Source: Limnomonas spitsbergensis (lineage: Eukaryota > Chlorophyta > Chlorophyceae > Chlamydomonadales). Taken from it: 64,000 nucleotides of DNA. The notes beneath the pieces are model-generated. The model did not search any database and had not been told where the DNA came from. It saw nothing but the letters and a program-made list of their open reading frames with translations. The stretch covers positions 3,720,001 to 3,784,000 of the forward strand of contig JAYJMM010000105.1 of assembly GCA_037349105.1 (NCBI GenBank), in the 5' to 3' direction. Shown piece by piece: positions 12,028 to 25,833 of the stretch. A program made the position numbers and the translations under genes. How positions within the stretch are numbered: position 1 is the first letter of the stretch; each line of letters begins with the position of its first letter.

Positions 12028-12882
12028 TCAACAACGGACATAAAACGGTATGATTTCAATCATCAGCGCCAGCCAGAAGCACCCGCATACTTGCTTACTT
12101 GCGCGTTCACACACGGACAACGAATCGCTCATCATGCGTGAGGTCGGCTTGGACAGGTTGTCGGTCAACGCCTTGCGCATTTTGGCAGAGATCTGGTCGT
12201 TCACGACGTTCTTGCACACGATGTACATCGGAGCCTCCTCTTCATCGGCGCGACGTCCGATGGTCGTGGTGCCGTTCGGCTTGTTGCACATTTCTTTAAT
12301 GGTATCGAGTAACATTAGCGTGAAGTCCACGTAGTCTCTCTGCATGGCGTCTTTTGCGTCTGCATATGCGTCCAGATCTGCCCCATGAGCTGAATACCTC
12401 GCCCCACGAATATGGGCGGACCTCGTTCGCAATTCAGAGTAGGCCAGCAGCCTTAACGCCAGAGGCGTCGATTCCGACTTGAGAAGAGCGCACAACTCGT
12501 CGTTGCTGATTTTCACGTCGTCGCTCACACGGGTAGCCGGGACAATGCAACAAAACGACGATGACACGACGCATGTGCCCCCGAAATAGTGCGCAATCCC
12601 ACTCGTTATGCGCATCCTTTCTTCTCTTCGCTCCATCGCGCGATCCACACCGGTGCCGGGAGGCGCGACGTAGAACAAGTCGACGTCGTTATAATCCGGG
12701 CCGGTCAGCGCCGCGAGAGGAACGCCCCCGGCCGCGAACAAATCGTCGATGAGGATGCCCTTAAGCAGGCCGTAACAAAAGTCGTTCTGAAACTTGGAGC
12801 CGGGATCGGGCATGGACGGGATGTGTCCAGGGGTCGCACAATCTGTCAATGTACACGTCATACAAAGAAGCATCCGAACCAT
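12028..12882 (-). CDS. Array copy U9: open 284-codon frame
   Basis: Tyr at codon 64. Private substitutions give SDDVKIS (for VTIS) and ADLDAY (for ADPDAY). Confidence 0.5.
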   Translation of the reverse strand: MVRMLLCMTCTLTDCATPGHIPSMPDPGSKFQNDFCYGLLKGILIDDLFAAGGVPLAALTGPDYNDVDLFYVAPPGTGVDRAMERREERMRITSGIAHYFGGTCVVSSSFCCIVPATRVSDDVKISNDELCALLKSESTPLALRLLAYSELRTRSAHIRGARYSAHGADLDAYADAKDAMQRDYVDFTLMLLDTIKEMCNKPNGTTTIGRRADEEEAPMYIVCKNVVNDQISAKMRKALTDNLSKPTSRMMSDSLSVCERASKQVCGCFWLALMIEIIPFYVRC

Positions 12883-13407
12883 GCTCCCTCATACACCATT
12901 CGTAAATTTAGCTAATCTTGTAACCCAAATACTTCTTCGTTCATATAGCATGCTTGAGGATGATGCCAGTCAGCCGGCACGACGTCCCTCTCATGGATGT
13001 ATCGCAGAAACGGGTCCATGTTTGCTTCGAAGAGCTCGAGCCCGACCGTGTCGTGAAAAGGGTTGGCTTACTTGCGCATCGCGCTCGTGGACGTGAACGC
13101 CCCTCAGTGGGGTGAGGGTGGAGAGACTATGGGAGGCAGAGTTGGGTCCCCCTCCCTTGACACGCCATTGCTTGTTATCGACAACTATTCCGTGCATGCA
13201 CAAAGGCAGGTCCCGTCCCTCCCGCCCCCGTGCACGTGTCGGGCACCATAGGCGGCAGGCACGTGTACCTATGTCCCATATTCCGCATCGAGGCCGACGT
13301 GCCCCACGTCGTGGAGAGGCCCAAGCACGGTGGTTCACGTCATGTATGCAATCACCTTGTTTGGCACACCGGGGATTGGTCAGCTGGATTAGTCACCGAT
13401 CGCAGAG

Positions 13408-14261
13408 TCAACAACGGACATAAAACGGTATGATTTCAATCATCAGCGCCAGCCAGAAGCACCCGCATACTTGCTTACTTGCGCGTTCACACACGGACAA
13501 CGAATCGCTCATCATGCGTGAGGTCGGCTTGGACATGCTGTCGGTCAACGCCTTGCGCATTTTGGCAGAGATCTGGTCGTTCACGACGTTCTTGCACACG
13601 ATGTACATCGGAGCCTCCTCTTCATCGGCGCGACGTCCGATGGTCGTGGTGCCGTTCGGCTTGTTGCACATTTCTTTTATGGTATCGAGTAACATTAGCG
13701 TGAAGTCCACGTAGTCTCTCTGCATGGCGTCTTTTGCGTCTGCATATGCGTCCGGATCTGCCCCATGAGCTGTATACCTCGCCCCACGAATATGGGCGGA
13801 CCTCGTTCGCAATTCAGAGTAGGCCAGCAGCCTTAACGCCAGAGGCGTCGATTCCGACTTGAGAAGAGCGCACAACTCGTCGTTGCTGATTGTCACGTCG
13901 TCGCTCACACGGGTAGCCGGGACAATGCAACAAAACGACGATGACACGACGCATGTGCCCCCGAAATAGTGCGCAATCCCACTCGTTATGCGCATCCTTT
14001 CTTCTCTTCGCTCCATCGCGCGATCCACACCGGTGCCGGGAGGCGCGACGTAAGACAAGTCGACGTCGTTCTAATCCGGGCCGGTCAGCGCCGCGAGAGG
14101 AACGCCCCGGCCGCAAACAAATCGTCGACGAGGATGCCCTTAAGCAGGCCGTAACAAAAGTCGTTCTGAAACTTGGAGCCGGGATCGGGCATGGACGGGA
14201 TGTGTCCATGGGTCGCACAATCTGTCAATGTACACGTCATACAAAGAAGCATCCGAACCAT
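13408..14261 (-). pseudogene. Array copy U10, nonsense plus 1-bp deletion
   Basis: TAG at 14071-14073, and the C-run near 14,106 is one base short (four C instead of five), shifting the frame. The restart Met is followed by SYV rather than FYV. Confidence 0.85.
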
Positions 14262-14786
14262 GCTCCCTCATACACCATTCGTAAATTTAGCTAATCTTGT
14301 AACCCAAATACTTCTTCGTTCATATAGCATGCTTGAGGATGATGCCAGTCGGCCGGCACGACGTCCCTCTCATGGATGAATCGCAGAAACGGGTCCATGT
14401 TTGCTTCGAAGAGCTCGAGCCCGACCGTGTCGTGAAAAGGGTTGGCTTACTTGCGCATCGCGCTCTTGGACGTGAACGCCCCTCAGTGGGGTGAGGGTGG
14501 AGAGACTAAGGGAGGCAGAGTTGGGTCCCCCTCCCTTGACACGCCATTGCTTGTTATCGACAACTATTCCGTGCATGCACAAAGGCAGGTCCCGTCCCTC
14601 CCGCCCCCGTGCACGTGTCGGGCACCATAGGCGGCAGGCACGTGTACCTATGTCCCATATTCCGCATCGAGGCCGACGTGCCCCACGTCGTGGAGAGGCC
14701 CAAGCACGGTGGTTCACGTCATGTATGCAATCACCTTGTTTGGCACACCGGGGATTGGTCAGCTGGATTAGTCACCGATCGCAGAG

Positions 14787-15641
14787 TCAACAACGGACAT
14801 AAAACGGTATGATTTCAATCATCAGCGCCAGCCAGAAGCACCCGCATACTTGCTTACTTGCGCGTTCACACACGGACAACGAATCGCTCATCATGCGTGA
14901 GGTCGGCTTGGACATGCTGTCGGTCAACGCCTTGCGCATTTTGGCAGAGATCTGGTCGTTCACGACGTTCTTGCACACGATGTACATCGGAGCCTCCTCT
15001 TCATCGGCGCGACGTCCGATGGTCGTGGTGCCGTTCGGCTTGTTGCACATTTCTTTTATGGTATCGAGTAACATTAGCGTGAAGTCCACGTAGTCTCTCT
15101 GCATGGCGTCTTTTGCGTCTGCATATGCGTCCGGATCTGCCCCATGAGCTGTATACCTCGCCCCACGAATATGGGCGGACCTCGTTCGCAATTCAGAGTA
15201 GGCCAGCAGCCTTAACGCCAGAGGCGTCGATTCCGACTTGAGAAGAGCGCACAACTCATCGTTGCTGATTGTCACGTCGTCGCTCACACGGGTAGCCGGG
15301 ACAATGCAACAAAACGACGATGACACGACGCATGTGCCCCCGAAATAGTGCGCAATCCCACTCGTTATGCGCATCCTTTCTTCTCTTCGCTCCATCGCGC
15401 GATCCACACCGGTGCCGGGAGGCGCGACGTAGAACAAGTCGACGTCGTTCTAATCCGGGCCGGTCGACGCCGTGAGAGGAACGCCCCCGGCCGCGAACAA
15501 ATCGTCGATGAGGATGCCCTTAAGCAGGCCGTAACAAAAGTCGTTCTGAAACTTGGAGCCGGGATCGGGCATGGACGGGATGTGTCCATGGGTCGCACAA
15601 TCTGTCAATGTACACGTCATACAAAGAAGCATCCGAACCAT
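14787..15641 (-). pseudogene. Array copy U11, nonsense at codon 64
   Basis: TAG at 15450-15452. It has the GTCGACGCC variant next to the stop (Ala to Ser change), shared with U14 and U15. Confidence 0.85.
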
Positions 15642-16168
15642 GCTCCCTCATACACCATTTGTAAATTTAGCTAATCTTGTAACCCAAATACTTCTTCGTT
15701 CATATAGCATGCTTGAGGATGATGCCAGTCGGCCGGCACGACGTCCCTCTCATGGATGAATCGCAGAAACGGGTCCATGTTTGCTTCGAAGAGCTCGAGC
15801 CCGACCGCGTGTCGTAAAAACGGTTGGCTTACTTGCGCATCGCGCTCGTGGACGTGAACGCCCCTCAGTGGGGTGAGGGTGGAGAGACTAAGGGAGGCAG
15901 AGTTGGGTCCCCCTCCCTTGACACGCCATTGCTTGTTATCGACAACTATTCCGTGCATGCACAAAGTCAGGTCCCGTCCCTCCCGCCCCCGTGCACGTGT
16001 CGGGCACCATAGGCGGCAGGCACGTGTACCTATGTCCCATATTCCGCATCGAGGCCGACGTGCCCCACGTCGTGGAGAGGCCCAAGCACGGTGGTTCACG
16101 TCATGTATGCAATCACCTTGTTTGGCACACCGGGGATTGGTCAGCTGGATTAGTCACCGATCGCAGAG

Positions 16169-17022
16169 TCAACAACGGACATAAAACGGTATGATTTCAA
16201 TCATCAGCGCCAGCCAGAAGCACCCGCATACTTGCTTACTTGCGCGTTCACACACGGACAACGAATCGCTCATCATGCGTGAGGTCGGCTTGGACATGCT
16301 GTCGGTCAACGCCTTGCGCATTTTGGCAGAGATCTGGTCGTTCACGACGTTCTTGCACACGATGTACATCGGAGCCTCCTCTTCATCGGCGCGACGTCCG
16401 ATGGTCGTGGTGCCGTTCGGCTTGTTGCACATTTCTTTAATGGTATCGAGTAACATTAGCGTGAAGTCCACGTAGTCTCTCTGCATGGCGTCTTTTGCGT
16501 CTGCATATGCGTCCGGATCTGCCCCATGAGCTGTATACCTCGCCCCACGAATATGGGCGGACCTCGTTCGCAATTCAGAGTAGGCCAGCAGCCTTAACGC
16601 CAGAGGCGTCGATTCCGACTTGAGAAGAGCGCACAACTCGTCGTTGCTGATTGTCACGTCGTCGCTCACACGGGTAGCCGGGACAATGCAACAAAACGAC
16701 GATGACACGACGCATGTGCCCCCGAGATAGTGCGCAATCCCACTCGTTATGCGCATCCTTTCTTCTCTTCGCTCCATCGCGCGATCCACACCGGTGCCGG
16801 GAGGCGCGACGTAGAACAAGTCGACGTCGTTCTAATCCGGGCCGGTCAGCGCCGCGAGAGGAACGCCCCGGCCGCAAACAAATCGTCGATGAGGATGCCC
16901 TTAAGCAGGCCGTAACAAAAGTCGTTCTGAAACTTGGAGCCGGGATCGGGCATGGACGGGATGTGTCCATGGGTCGCACAATCTGTCAATGTACACGTCA
17001 TACAAAGAAGCATCCGAACCAT
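16169..17022 (-). pseudogene. Array copy U12, nonsense plus 1-bp deletion
   Basis: TAG at 16832-16834 and the same one-base loss in the C-run (near 16,866) as U10, two units away. This points to copying between non-adjacent units. Confidence 0.85.
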
Positions 17023-17547
17023 GCTCCCTCATACACCATTCGTAAATTTAGCTAATCTTGTAACCCAAATACTTCTTCGTTCATATAGCATGCTTGAGGA
17101 TGATGCCAGTCGGCCGGCACGACGTCCCTCTCATGGATGAATCGCAGAAACGGGTCCATGTTTGCTTCGAAGAGCTCGAGCCCGACCGTGTCGTGAAAAG
17201 GGTTGGCTTACTTGCGCATCGCGCTCGTGGACGTGAACGCCCCTCAGTGGGGTGAGGGTGGAGAGACTAAGGGAGGCAGAGTTGGGTCCCCCTCCCTTGA
17301 CACGCCATTGCTTGTTATCGACAACTATTCCGTGCATGCACAAAGGCAGGTCCCGTCCCTCCCGCCCCCGTGCACGTGTCGGGCACCATAGGCGGCAGGC
17401 ACGTGTACCTATGTCCCATATTCCGCATCGAGGCCGACGTGCCCCACGTCGTGGAGAGGCCCAAGCACGGTGGTTCACGTCATGTATGCAATCACCTTGT
17501 TTGGCACACCGGGGATTGGTCAGCTGGATTAGTCACCGATCGCAGAG

Positions 17548-18402
17548 TCAACAACGGACATAAAACGGTATGATTTCAATCATCAGCGCCAGCCAGAAGC
17601 ACCCGCATACTTGCTTACTTGCGCGTTCACACACGGACAACGAATCGCTCATCATGCGTGAGGTCGGCTTGGACATGCTGTCGGTCAACGCCTTGCGCAT
17701 TTTGGCAGAGATCTGGTCGTTCACGACGTTCTTGCACACGATGTACATCGGAGCCTCCTCTTCATCGGCGCGACGTCCGATGGTCGTGGTGCCGTTCGGC
17801 TTGTTGCACATTTCTTTAATGGTATCGAGTAACATTAGCGTGAAGTCCACGTAGTCTCTCTGCATGGCGTCTTTTGCGTCTGCATATGCGTCCGGATCTG
17901 CCCCATGAGCTGTATACCTCGACCCACGAATATGGGCGGACCTCGTTCGCAATTCAGAGTAGGCCAGCAGCCTTAACGCCAGAGGCGTCGATTCCGACTT
18001 GAGAAGAGCGCACAACTCGTCGTTGCTGATTGTCACGTCGTCGCTCACACGGATAGCCGGGACAATGCAACAAAACGACGATGACACGACGCATGTGCCC
18101 CCGAAATAGTGCGCAATCCCACTCGTTATGCGCATCCTTTCTTCTCTTCGCTCCATCGCGCGATCCACACCGGTGCCGGGAGGCGCGACGTAGAACAAGT
18201 CGACGTCGTTCTAATCCGGGCCGGTCAACGCCGCGAGAGGAACGCCCCCGGCCGCGAACAAATCGTCGATGAGGATGCCCTTAAGCAGGCCGTAACAAAA
18301 GTCGTTCTGAAACTTGGAGCCGGGATCGGGCATGGACGGGATGTGTCCATGGGTCGCACAATCTGTCAATGTACACGTCATACAAAGAAGCATCCGAACC
18401 AT
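17548..18402 (-). pseudogene. Array copy U13, nonsense at codon 64
   Basis: TAG at 18211-18213. It carries the VPAIRV allele also seen in U17 and U18. Confidence 0.85.
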
Positions 18403-18929
18403 GCTCCCTCATACACCATTCGTAAATTTAGCTAATCTTGTAACCCAAATACTTCTTCGTTCATATAGCATGCTTGAGGATGATGCCAGTCGGCCGGCAC
18501 GACGTCCCTCTCATGGATGAATCGCAGAAACGGGTCCATGTTTGCTTCGAAGAGCTCGAGCCCGACCGCGTGTCGTGAAAAGGGTTGGCTTACTTGCGCA
18601 TCGCGCTCGTGGACGTGAACGCCCCTCAGTGGGGTGAGGGTGGAGAGACTAAGGGAGGCAGAGTTGGGTCCCCCTCCCTTGACACGCCATTGCTTGTTAT
18701 CGACAACTATTCCGTGCATGCACAAAGGCAGGTCCCGTCCCTCCCGCCCCCGTGCACGTGTCGGGCACCATAGGCGGCAGGCACGTGTACCTATGTCCCA
18801 TATTCCGCATCGAGGCCGACGTGCCCCACGTCGTGGAGAGGCCCAAGCACGGTGGTTCACGTCATGTATGCAATCACCTTGTTTGGCACACCGGGGATTG
18901 GTCAGCTGGATTAGTCACCGATCGCAGAG

Positions 18930-19784
18930 TCAACAACGGACATAAAACGGTATGATTTCAATCATCAGCGCCAGCCAGAAGCACCCGCATACTTGCTTAC
19001 TTGCGCGTTCACACACGGACAACGAATCGCTCATCATGCGTGAGGTCGGCTTGGACATGCTGTCGGTCAACGCCTTGCGCATTTTGGCAGAGATCTGGTC
19101 GTTCACGACGTTCTTGCACACGATGTACATCGGAGCCTCCTCTTCATCGGCGCGACGTCCGATGGTCGTGGTGCCGTTCGGCTTGTTGCACATTTCTTTT
19201 ATGGTATCGAGTAACATTAGCGTGAAGTCCACGTAGTCTCTCTGCATGGCGTCTTTTGCGTCTGCATATGCGTCCGGATCTGCCCCATGAGCTGTATACC
19301 TCGCCCCACGAATATGGGCGGACCTCGTTCGCAATTCAGAGTAGGCCAGCAGCCTTAACGCCAGAGGCGTCGATTCCGACTTGAGAAGAGCGCACAACTC
19401 ATCGTTGCTGATTGTCACGTCGTCGCTCACACGGGTAGCCGGGACAATGCAACAAAACGACGATGACACGACGCATGTGCCCCCGAAATAGTGCGCAATC
19501 CCACTCGTTATGCGCATCCTTTCTTCTCTTCGCTCCATCGCGCGATCCACACCGGTGCCGGGAGGCGCGACATAGAACAAGTCGACGTCGTTCTAATCCG
19601 GGCCGGTCGACGCCGCGAGAGGAACGCCCCCGGCTGCGAACAAATCGTCGATGAGGATGCCCTTAAGCAGGCCGTAACAAAAGTCGTTCTGAAACTTGGA
19701 GCCGGGATCGGGCATGGACGGGATGTGTCCATGGGTCGCACAATCTGTCAATGTACACGTCATACAAAGAAGCATCCGAACCAT
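18930..19784 (-). pseudogene. Array copy U14, nonsense at codon 64
   Basis: TAG at 19593-19595. Otherwise full length; neighbouring variants match U11. Confidence 0.85.
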
Positions 19785-20311
19785 GCTCCCTCATACACCA
19801 TTTGTAAATTTAGCTAATCTTGTAACCCAAATACTTCTTCGTTCATATAGCATGCTTGAGGATGATGCCAGTCGGCCGGCACGACGTCCCTCTCATGGAT
19901 GAATCGCAGAAACGGGTCCATGTTTGCTTCGAAGAGCTCGAGCCCGACCGCGTGTCGTAAAAACGGTTGGCTTACTTGCGCATCGCGCTCGTGGACGTGA
20001 ACGCCCCTCAGTGGGGTGAGGGTGGAGAGACTAAGGGAGGCAGAGTTGGGTCCCCCTCCCTTGACACGCCATTGCTTGTTATCGACAACTATTCCGTGCA
20101 TGCACAAAGGCAGGTCCCGTCCCTCCCGCCCCCGTGCACGTGTCGGGCACCATAGGCGGCAGGCACGTGTACCTATGTCCCATATTCCGCATCGAGGCCG
20201 ACGTGCCCCACGTCGTGGAGAGGCCCAAGCACGGTGGTTCACGTCATGTATGCAATCACCTTGTTTGGCACACCGGGGATTGGTCAGCTGGATTAGTCAC
20301 CGATCGCAGAG

Positions 20312-21166
20312 TCAACAACGGACATAAAACGGTATGATTTCAATCATCAGCGCCAGCCAGAAGCACCCGCATACTTGCTTACTTGCGCGTTCACACACGG
20401 ACAACGAATCGCTCATCATGCGTGAGGTCGGCTTGGACAGGCTGTCGGTCAACGCCTTGCGCATTTTGGCAGAGATCTGGTCGTTCACGACGTTCTTGCA
20501 CACGATGTACATCGGAGCCTCCTCTTCATCGGCGCGACGTCCGATGGTCGTGGTGCCGTTCGGCTTGTTGCACATTTCTTTAATGGTATCGAGTAACATT
20601 AGCGTGAAGTCCACGTAGTCTCTCTGCATGGCGTCTTTTGCGTCTGCATATGCGTCCGGATCTGCCCCATGAGCTGTATACCTCGCCCCACGAATATGGG
20701 CGGACCTCGTTCGCAATTCAGAGTAGGCCAGCAGCCTTAACGCCAGAGGCGTCGATTCCGACTTGAGAAGAGCGCACAACTCGTCGTTGCTGATTGTCAC
20801 GTCGTCGCTCACACGGGTAGCCGGGACAATGCAACAAAACGACGATGACACGACGCATGTGCCCTCGAAATAGTGCGCAATCCCACTCGTTATGCGCATC
20901 CTTTCTTCTCTTCGCTCCATCGCGCGATCCACACCGGTGCCGGGAGGCGCGACGTAGAACAAGTCGACGTCGTTCTAATCCGGGCCGGTCGACGCCACGA
21001 GAGGAACGCCCCCGGCCGCGAACAAATCGTCGATGAGGATGCCCTTAAGCAGGCCGTAACAAAAGTCGTTCTGAAACTTGGAGCCGGGATCGGGCATGGA
21101 CGGGATGTGTCCATGGGTCGCACAATCTGTCAATGTACACGTCATACAAAGAAGCATCCGAACCAT
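20312..21166 (-). pseudogene. Array copy U15, nonsense at codon 64
   Basis: TAG at 20975-20977. A private Gly-to-Glu change is seen in the HYFGG segment. Confidence 0.85.
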
Positions 21167-21693
21167 GCTCCCTCATACACCATTCGTAAATTTAGCTAAT
21201 CTTGTAACCCAAATACTTCTTCGTTCATATAGCATGCTTGAGGATGATGCCAGTCGGCCGGCACGACGTCCCTCTCATGGATGAATCGCAGAAACGGGTC
21301 CATGTTTGCTTCGAAGAGCTCGAGCCCGACCGCGTGTCGTAAAAACGGTTGGCTTACTTGCGCATCGCGCTCGTGGACGTGAACGCCCCTCAGTGGGGTG
21401 AGGGTGGAGAGACTAAGGGAGGCAGAGTTGGGTCCCCCTCCCTTGACACGCCATTGCTTGTTATCGACAACTATTCCGTGCATGCACAAAGGCAGGTCCC
21501 GTCCCTCCCGCCCCCGTGCACGTGTCGGGCACCATAGGCGGCAGGCACGTGTACCTATGTCCCATATTCCGCATCGAGGCCGACGTGCCCCACGTCGTGG
21601 AGAGGCCCAAGCACGGTGGTTCACGTCATGTATGCAATCACCTTGTTTGGCACACCGGGGATTGGTCAGCTGGATTAGTCACCGATCGCAGAG

Positions 21694-22548
21694 TCAACAA
21701 CGGACATAAAACGGTATGATTTCAATCATCAGCGCCAGCCAGAAGCACCCGCATACTTGCTTACTTGCGCGTTCACACACGGACAACGAATCGCTCATCA
21801 TGCGTGAGGTCGGCTTGGACATGCTGTCGGTCAACGCCTTGCGCATTTTGGCAGAGATCTGGTCGTTCACGACGTTCTTGCACACGATGTACATCGGAGC
21901 CTCCTCTTCATCGGCGCGACGTCCGATGGTCGTGGTGCCGTTCGGCTTGTTGCACATTTCTTTTATGGTATCGAGTAACATTAGCGTGAAGTCCACGTAG
22001 TCTCTCTGCATGGCGTCTTTTGCGTCTGCATATGCGTCCGGATCTGCCCCATGAGCTGTATACCTCGCCCCACGAATATGGGCGGACCTCGTTCGCAATT
22101 CAGAGTAGGCCAACAGCCTTAACGCCAGAGGCGTCGATTCCGACTTGAGAAGAGCGCACAACTCATCGTTGCTGATTGTCACGTCTTCGCTCACACGGGT
22201 AGCCGGGACAATGCAACAAAACGACGATGACACGACGCATGTGCCCCCGAAATAGTGCGCAATCCCACTCGTTATGCGCATCCTTTCTTCTCTTCGCTCC
22301 ATCGCGCGATCCACACCGGTGCCGGGAGGCGCGACGTAGAACAAGTCGACGTCGTTCAAATCCGGGCCGGCCAACGCCGCGAGAGGAACGCCCCCGGCCG
22401 CAAACAAATCGTCGATGAGGATGCCCTTAAGCAGGCCGTAACAAAAGTCGTTCTGAAACTTGGAGCCGGGATCGGGCATGGACGGGATGTGTCCATGGGT
22501 CGCACAATCTGGCAATGTACACGTCATACAAAGAAGCATCCGAACCAA
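21694..22548 (-). CDS. Array copy U16: open frame, Leu at codon 64, ATG lost
   Basis: Codon 64 is TTG (Leu) rather than TAT or TAG. The usual start is TTG here, so initiation would have to use Met4 (22,539). The frame is otherwise open over its whole length. Confidence 0.45.
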   Translation of the reverse strand: MVRMLLCMTCTLPDCATHGHIPSMPDPGSKFQNDFCYGLLKGILIDDLFAAGGVPLAALAGPDLNDVDLFYVAPPGTGVDRAMERREERMRITSGIAHYFGGTCVVSSSFCCIVPATRVSEDVTISNDELCALLKSESTPLALRLLAYSELRTRSAHIRGARYTAHGADPDAYADAKDAMQRDYVDFTLMLLDTIKEMCNKPNGTTTIGRRADEEEAPMYIVCKNVVNDQISAKMRKALTDSMSKPTSRMMSDSLSVCERASKQVCGCFWLALMIEIIPFYVRC

Positions 22549-23073
22549 GCTCCCTCAGACACCATTCGTAAATTAAGCTAATCTTGTAACCCAAATACTT
22601 CTTCGTTCATATAGCATGCTTGAGGATGATACTAGACGGCCGGTACGACGTCCCTCTCATGGATGAATCGCAGAAACGGGTCCATGTTTGCTTCGAAGAG
22701 CTCGAGCCCGACCGCGTCGTGAAAAGGGTTGGCTTACTTGCGCATCGCGCTCTTGGACGTGAACGCCCCTCAGTGGGGTGAAGGTGGAGAGACTAAGGGA
22801 GGCAGAGTTGGGTCCCCCTCCCTTGACACGCCATTGCTTGTTATCGACAACTATTCCGTGCATGCACAAAGGCAGGTCCCGTCCCTCCCGCCCCCGTGCA
22901 CGTGTCGGGCACCATAGGCGGCAGGCACGTGTACCTATGTCCCATATTCCGCATCGAGGCCGACGTGCCCCACGTCGTGGAGAGGCCCAAGCACGGTGGT
23001 TCACGTCATGTATGCAATCACCTTGTTTGGCACACCGGGGATTGGTCAGCTGGATTAGTCACCGATCGCAGAG

Positions 23074-23928
23074 TCAACAACGGACATAAAACGGTATGAT
23101 TTCAATCATCAGCGCCAGCCAGAAGCACCCGCATACTTGCTTACTTGCGCGTTCACACACGGACAACGAATCGCTCATCATGCGTGAGGTCGGCTTGGAC
23201 ATGCTGTCGGTCAACGCCTTGCGCATTTTGGCAGAGATCTGGTCGTTCACGACGTTCTTGCACACGATGTACATCGGAGCCTCCTCTTCATCGGCGCGAC
23301 GTCCGATGGTCGTGGTGCCGTTCGGCTTGTTGCACATTTCTTTAATGGTATCGAGTAACATTAGCGTGAAGTCCACGTAGTCTCTCTGCATGGCGTCTTT
23401 TGCGTCTGCATATGCGTCCGGATCTGCCCCATGAGCTGTATACCTCGCCCCACGAATATGGGCGGACCTCGTTCGCAATTCAGAGTAGGCCAGCAGCCTT
23501 AACGCCAGAGGCATCGATTCCGACTTGAGAAGAGCGCACAACTCGTCGTTGCTGATTGTCACGTCGTCGCTCACACGGATAGCCGGGACAATGCAACAAA
23601 ACGACGATGACACGACGCATGTGCCCCCGAAATAGTGCGCAATCCCACTCGTTATGCGCATCCTTTCTTCTCTTCGCTCCATCGCGCGATCCACACCGGT
23701 GCCGGGAGGCGCGACGTAGAACAAGTCGACGTCGTTCTAATCCGGGCCGGTCAACGCCGCGAGAGGAACGCCCCCGGCCGCGAACAAATCGTCGATGAGG
23801 ATGCCCTTAAGCAGGCCGTAACAAAAGTCGTTCTGAAACTTGGAGCCGGGATCGGGCATGGACGGGATGTGTCCATGGGTCGCACAATCTGGCAATGTAC
23901 ACGTCATACAAAGAAGCATCCGAACCAT
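23074..23928 (-). pseudogene. Array copy U17, nonsense at codon 64
   Basis: TAG at 23737-23739. A Thr-to-Met change occurs in the SESTPLA segment. Confidence 0.85.
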
Positions 23929-24453
23929 GCTCCCTCATACACCATTCGTAAATTTAGCTAATCTTGTAACCCAAATACTTCTTCGTTCATATAGCATGCT
24001 TGAGGATGATGCCAGTCGGCCGGCACGACGTCCCTCTCATGGATGAATCGCAGAAACGGGTCCATGTTTGCTTCGAAGAGCTCGAGCCCGACCGTGTCGT
24101 GAAAACGGTTGGCTTACTTGCGCATCGCGCTCTTGGACGTGAACGCCCCTCAGTGGGGTGAGGGTGGAGAGACTAAGGGAGGCAGAGTTGGGTCCCCCTC
24201 CCTTGACACGCCATTGTTTGTTATCGACAACTATTCCGTGCATGCACAAAGGCAGGTCCCGTTCCTCCCGCCCCCGTGCACGTGTCGGGCACCATAGGCG
24301 GCAGGCACGTGTACCTATGTCCCATATTCCGCATCGAGGCCGACGTGCCCCACGTCGTGGAGAGGCCCAAGCACGGTGGTTCACGTCATGTATGCAATCA
24401 CCTTGTTTGGCACACCGGGGATTGGTCAGCTGGATTAGTCACCGATCGCAGAG

Positions 24454-25308
24454 TCAACAACGGACATAAAACGGTATGATTTCAATCATCAGCGCCAGCC
24501 AGAAGCACCCGCATACTTGCTTACTTGCGCGTTCACACACGGACAACGAATCGCTCATCATGCGTGAGGTCGGCTTGGACAGGTTGTCGGTCAACGCCTT
24601 GCGCATTTTGGCAGAGATCTGGTCGTTCACGACGTTCTTGCACACGATGTACATCGGAGCCTCCTCTTCATCGGCGCGACGTCCGATGGTCGTGGTGCCG
24701 TTCGGCTTGTTGCACATTTCTTTAATGGTATCGAGTAACATTAGCGTGAAGTCCACGTAGTCTCTCTGCATGGCGTCTTTTGCGTCTGCATATGCGTCCG
24801 GATCTGCCCCATGAGCTGTATACCTCGCCCCACGAATATGGGCGGACCTCGTTCGCAATTCAGAGTAGGCCAGCAGCCTTAACGCCAGAGGCGTCGATTC
24901 CGACTTGAGAAGAGCGCACAACTCGTCGTTGCTGATTGTCACGTCGTCGCTCACACGGATAGCCGGGACAATGCAACAAAACGACGATGACACGACGCAT
25001 GTGCCCCCGAAATAGTGCGCAATCCCACTCGTTATGCGCATCCTTTCTTCTCTTCGCTCCATCGCGCGATCCACACCGGTGCCGGGAGGCGCGACGTAGA
25101 ACAAGTCGACGTCGTTCTAATCCGGGCCGGTCAACGCCGCGAGAGGAACGCCCCCGGCCGCGAACAAATCGTCGATGAGGATGCCCTTAAGCAGGCCGTA
25201 ACAAAAGTCGTTCTGAAACTTGGAGCCGGGATCGGGCATGGACGGGATGTGTCCATGGGTCGCACAATCTGGCAATGTACACGTCATACAAAGAAGCATC
25301 CGAACCAT
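24454..25308 (-). pseudogene. Array copy U18, nonsense at codon 64
   Basis: TAG at 25117-25119; has the NLSK allele. Confidence 0.85.
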
Positions 25309-25833
25309 GCTCCCTCATACACCATTCGTAAATTTAGCTAATCTTGTAACCCAAATACTTCTTCGTTCATATAGCATGCTTGAGGATGATGCCAGTCGGC
25401 CGGCACGACGTCCCTCTCATGGATGAATCGCAGAAACGGGTCCATGTTTGCTTCGAAGAGCTCGAGCCCGACCGTGTCGTGAAAACGGTTGGCTTACTTG
25501 CGCATTGCGCTCTTGGACGTGAACGCCCCTCAGTGGGGTGAGGGTGGAGAGACTAAGGGAGGCAGAGTTGGGTCCCCCTCCCTTGACACGCCATTGTTTG
25601 TTATCGACAACTATTCCGTGCATGCACAAAGGCAGGTCCCGTTCCTCCCGCCCCCGTGCACGTGTCGGGCACCATAGGCGGCAGGCACGTGTACCTATGT
25701 CACATATTCCGCATCGAGGCCGACGTGCCCCACGTCGCGGAGAGGCCCAAGCACGGTGGTTCACGTCATGTATGCAATCACCTTGTTTGGCACACCGGGG
25801 ATTGGTCAGCTGGATTGGTCATCGATCGCAGAG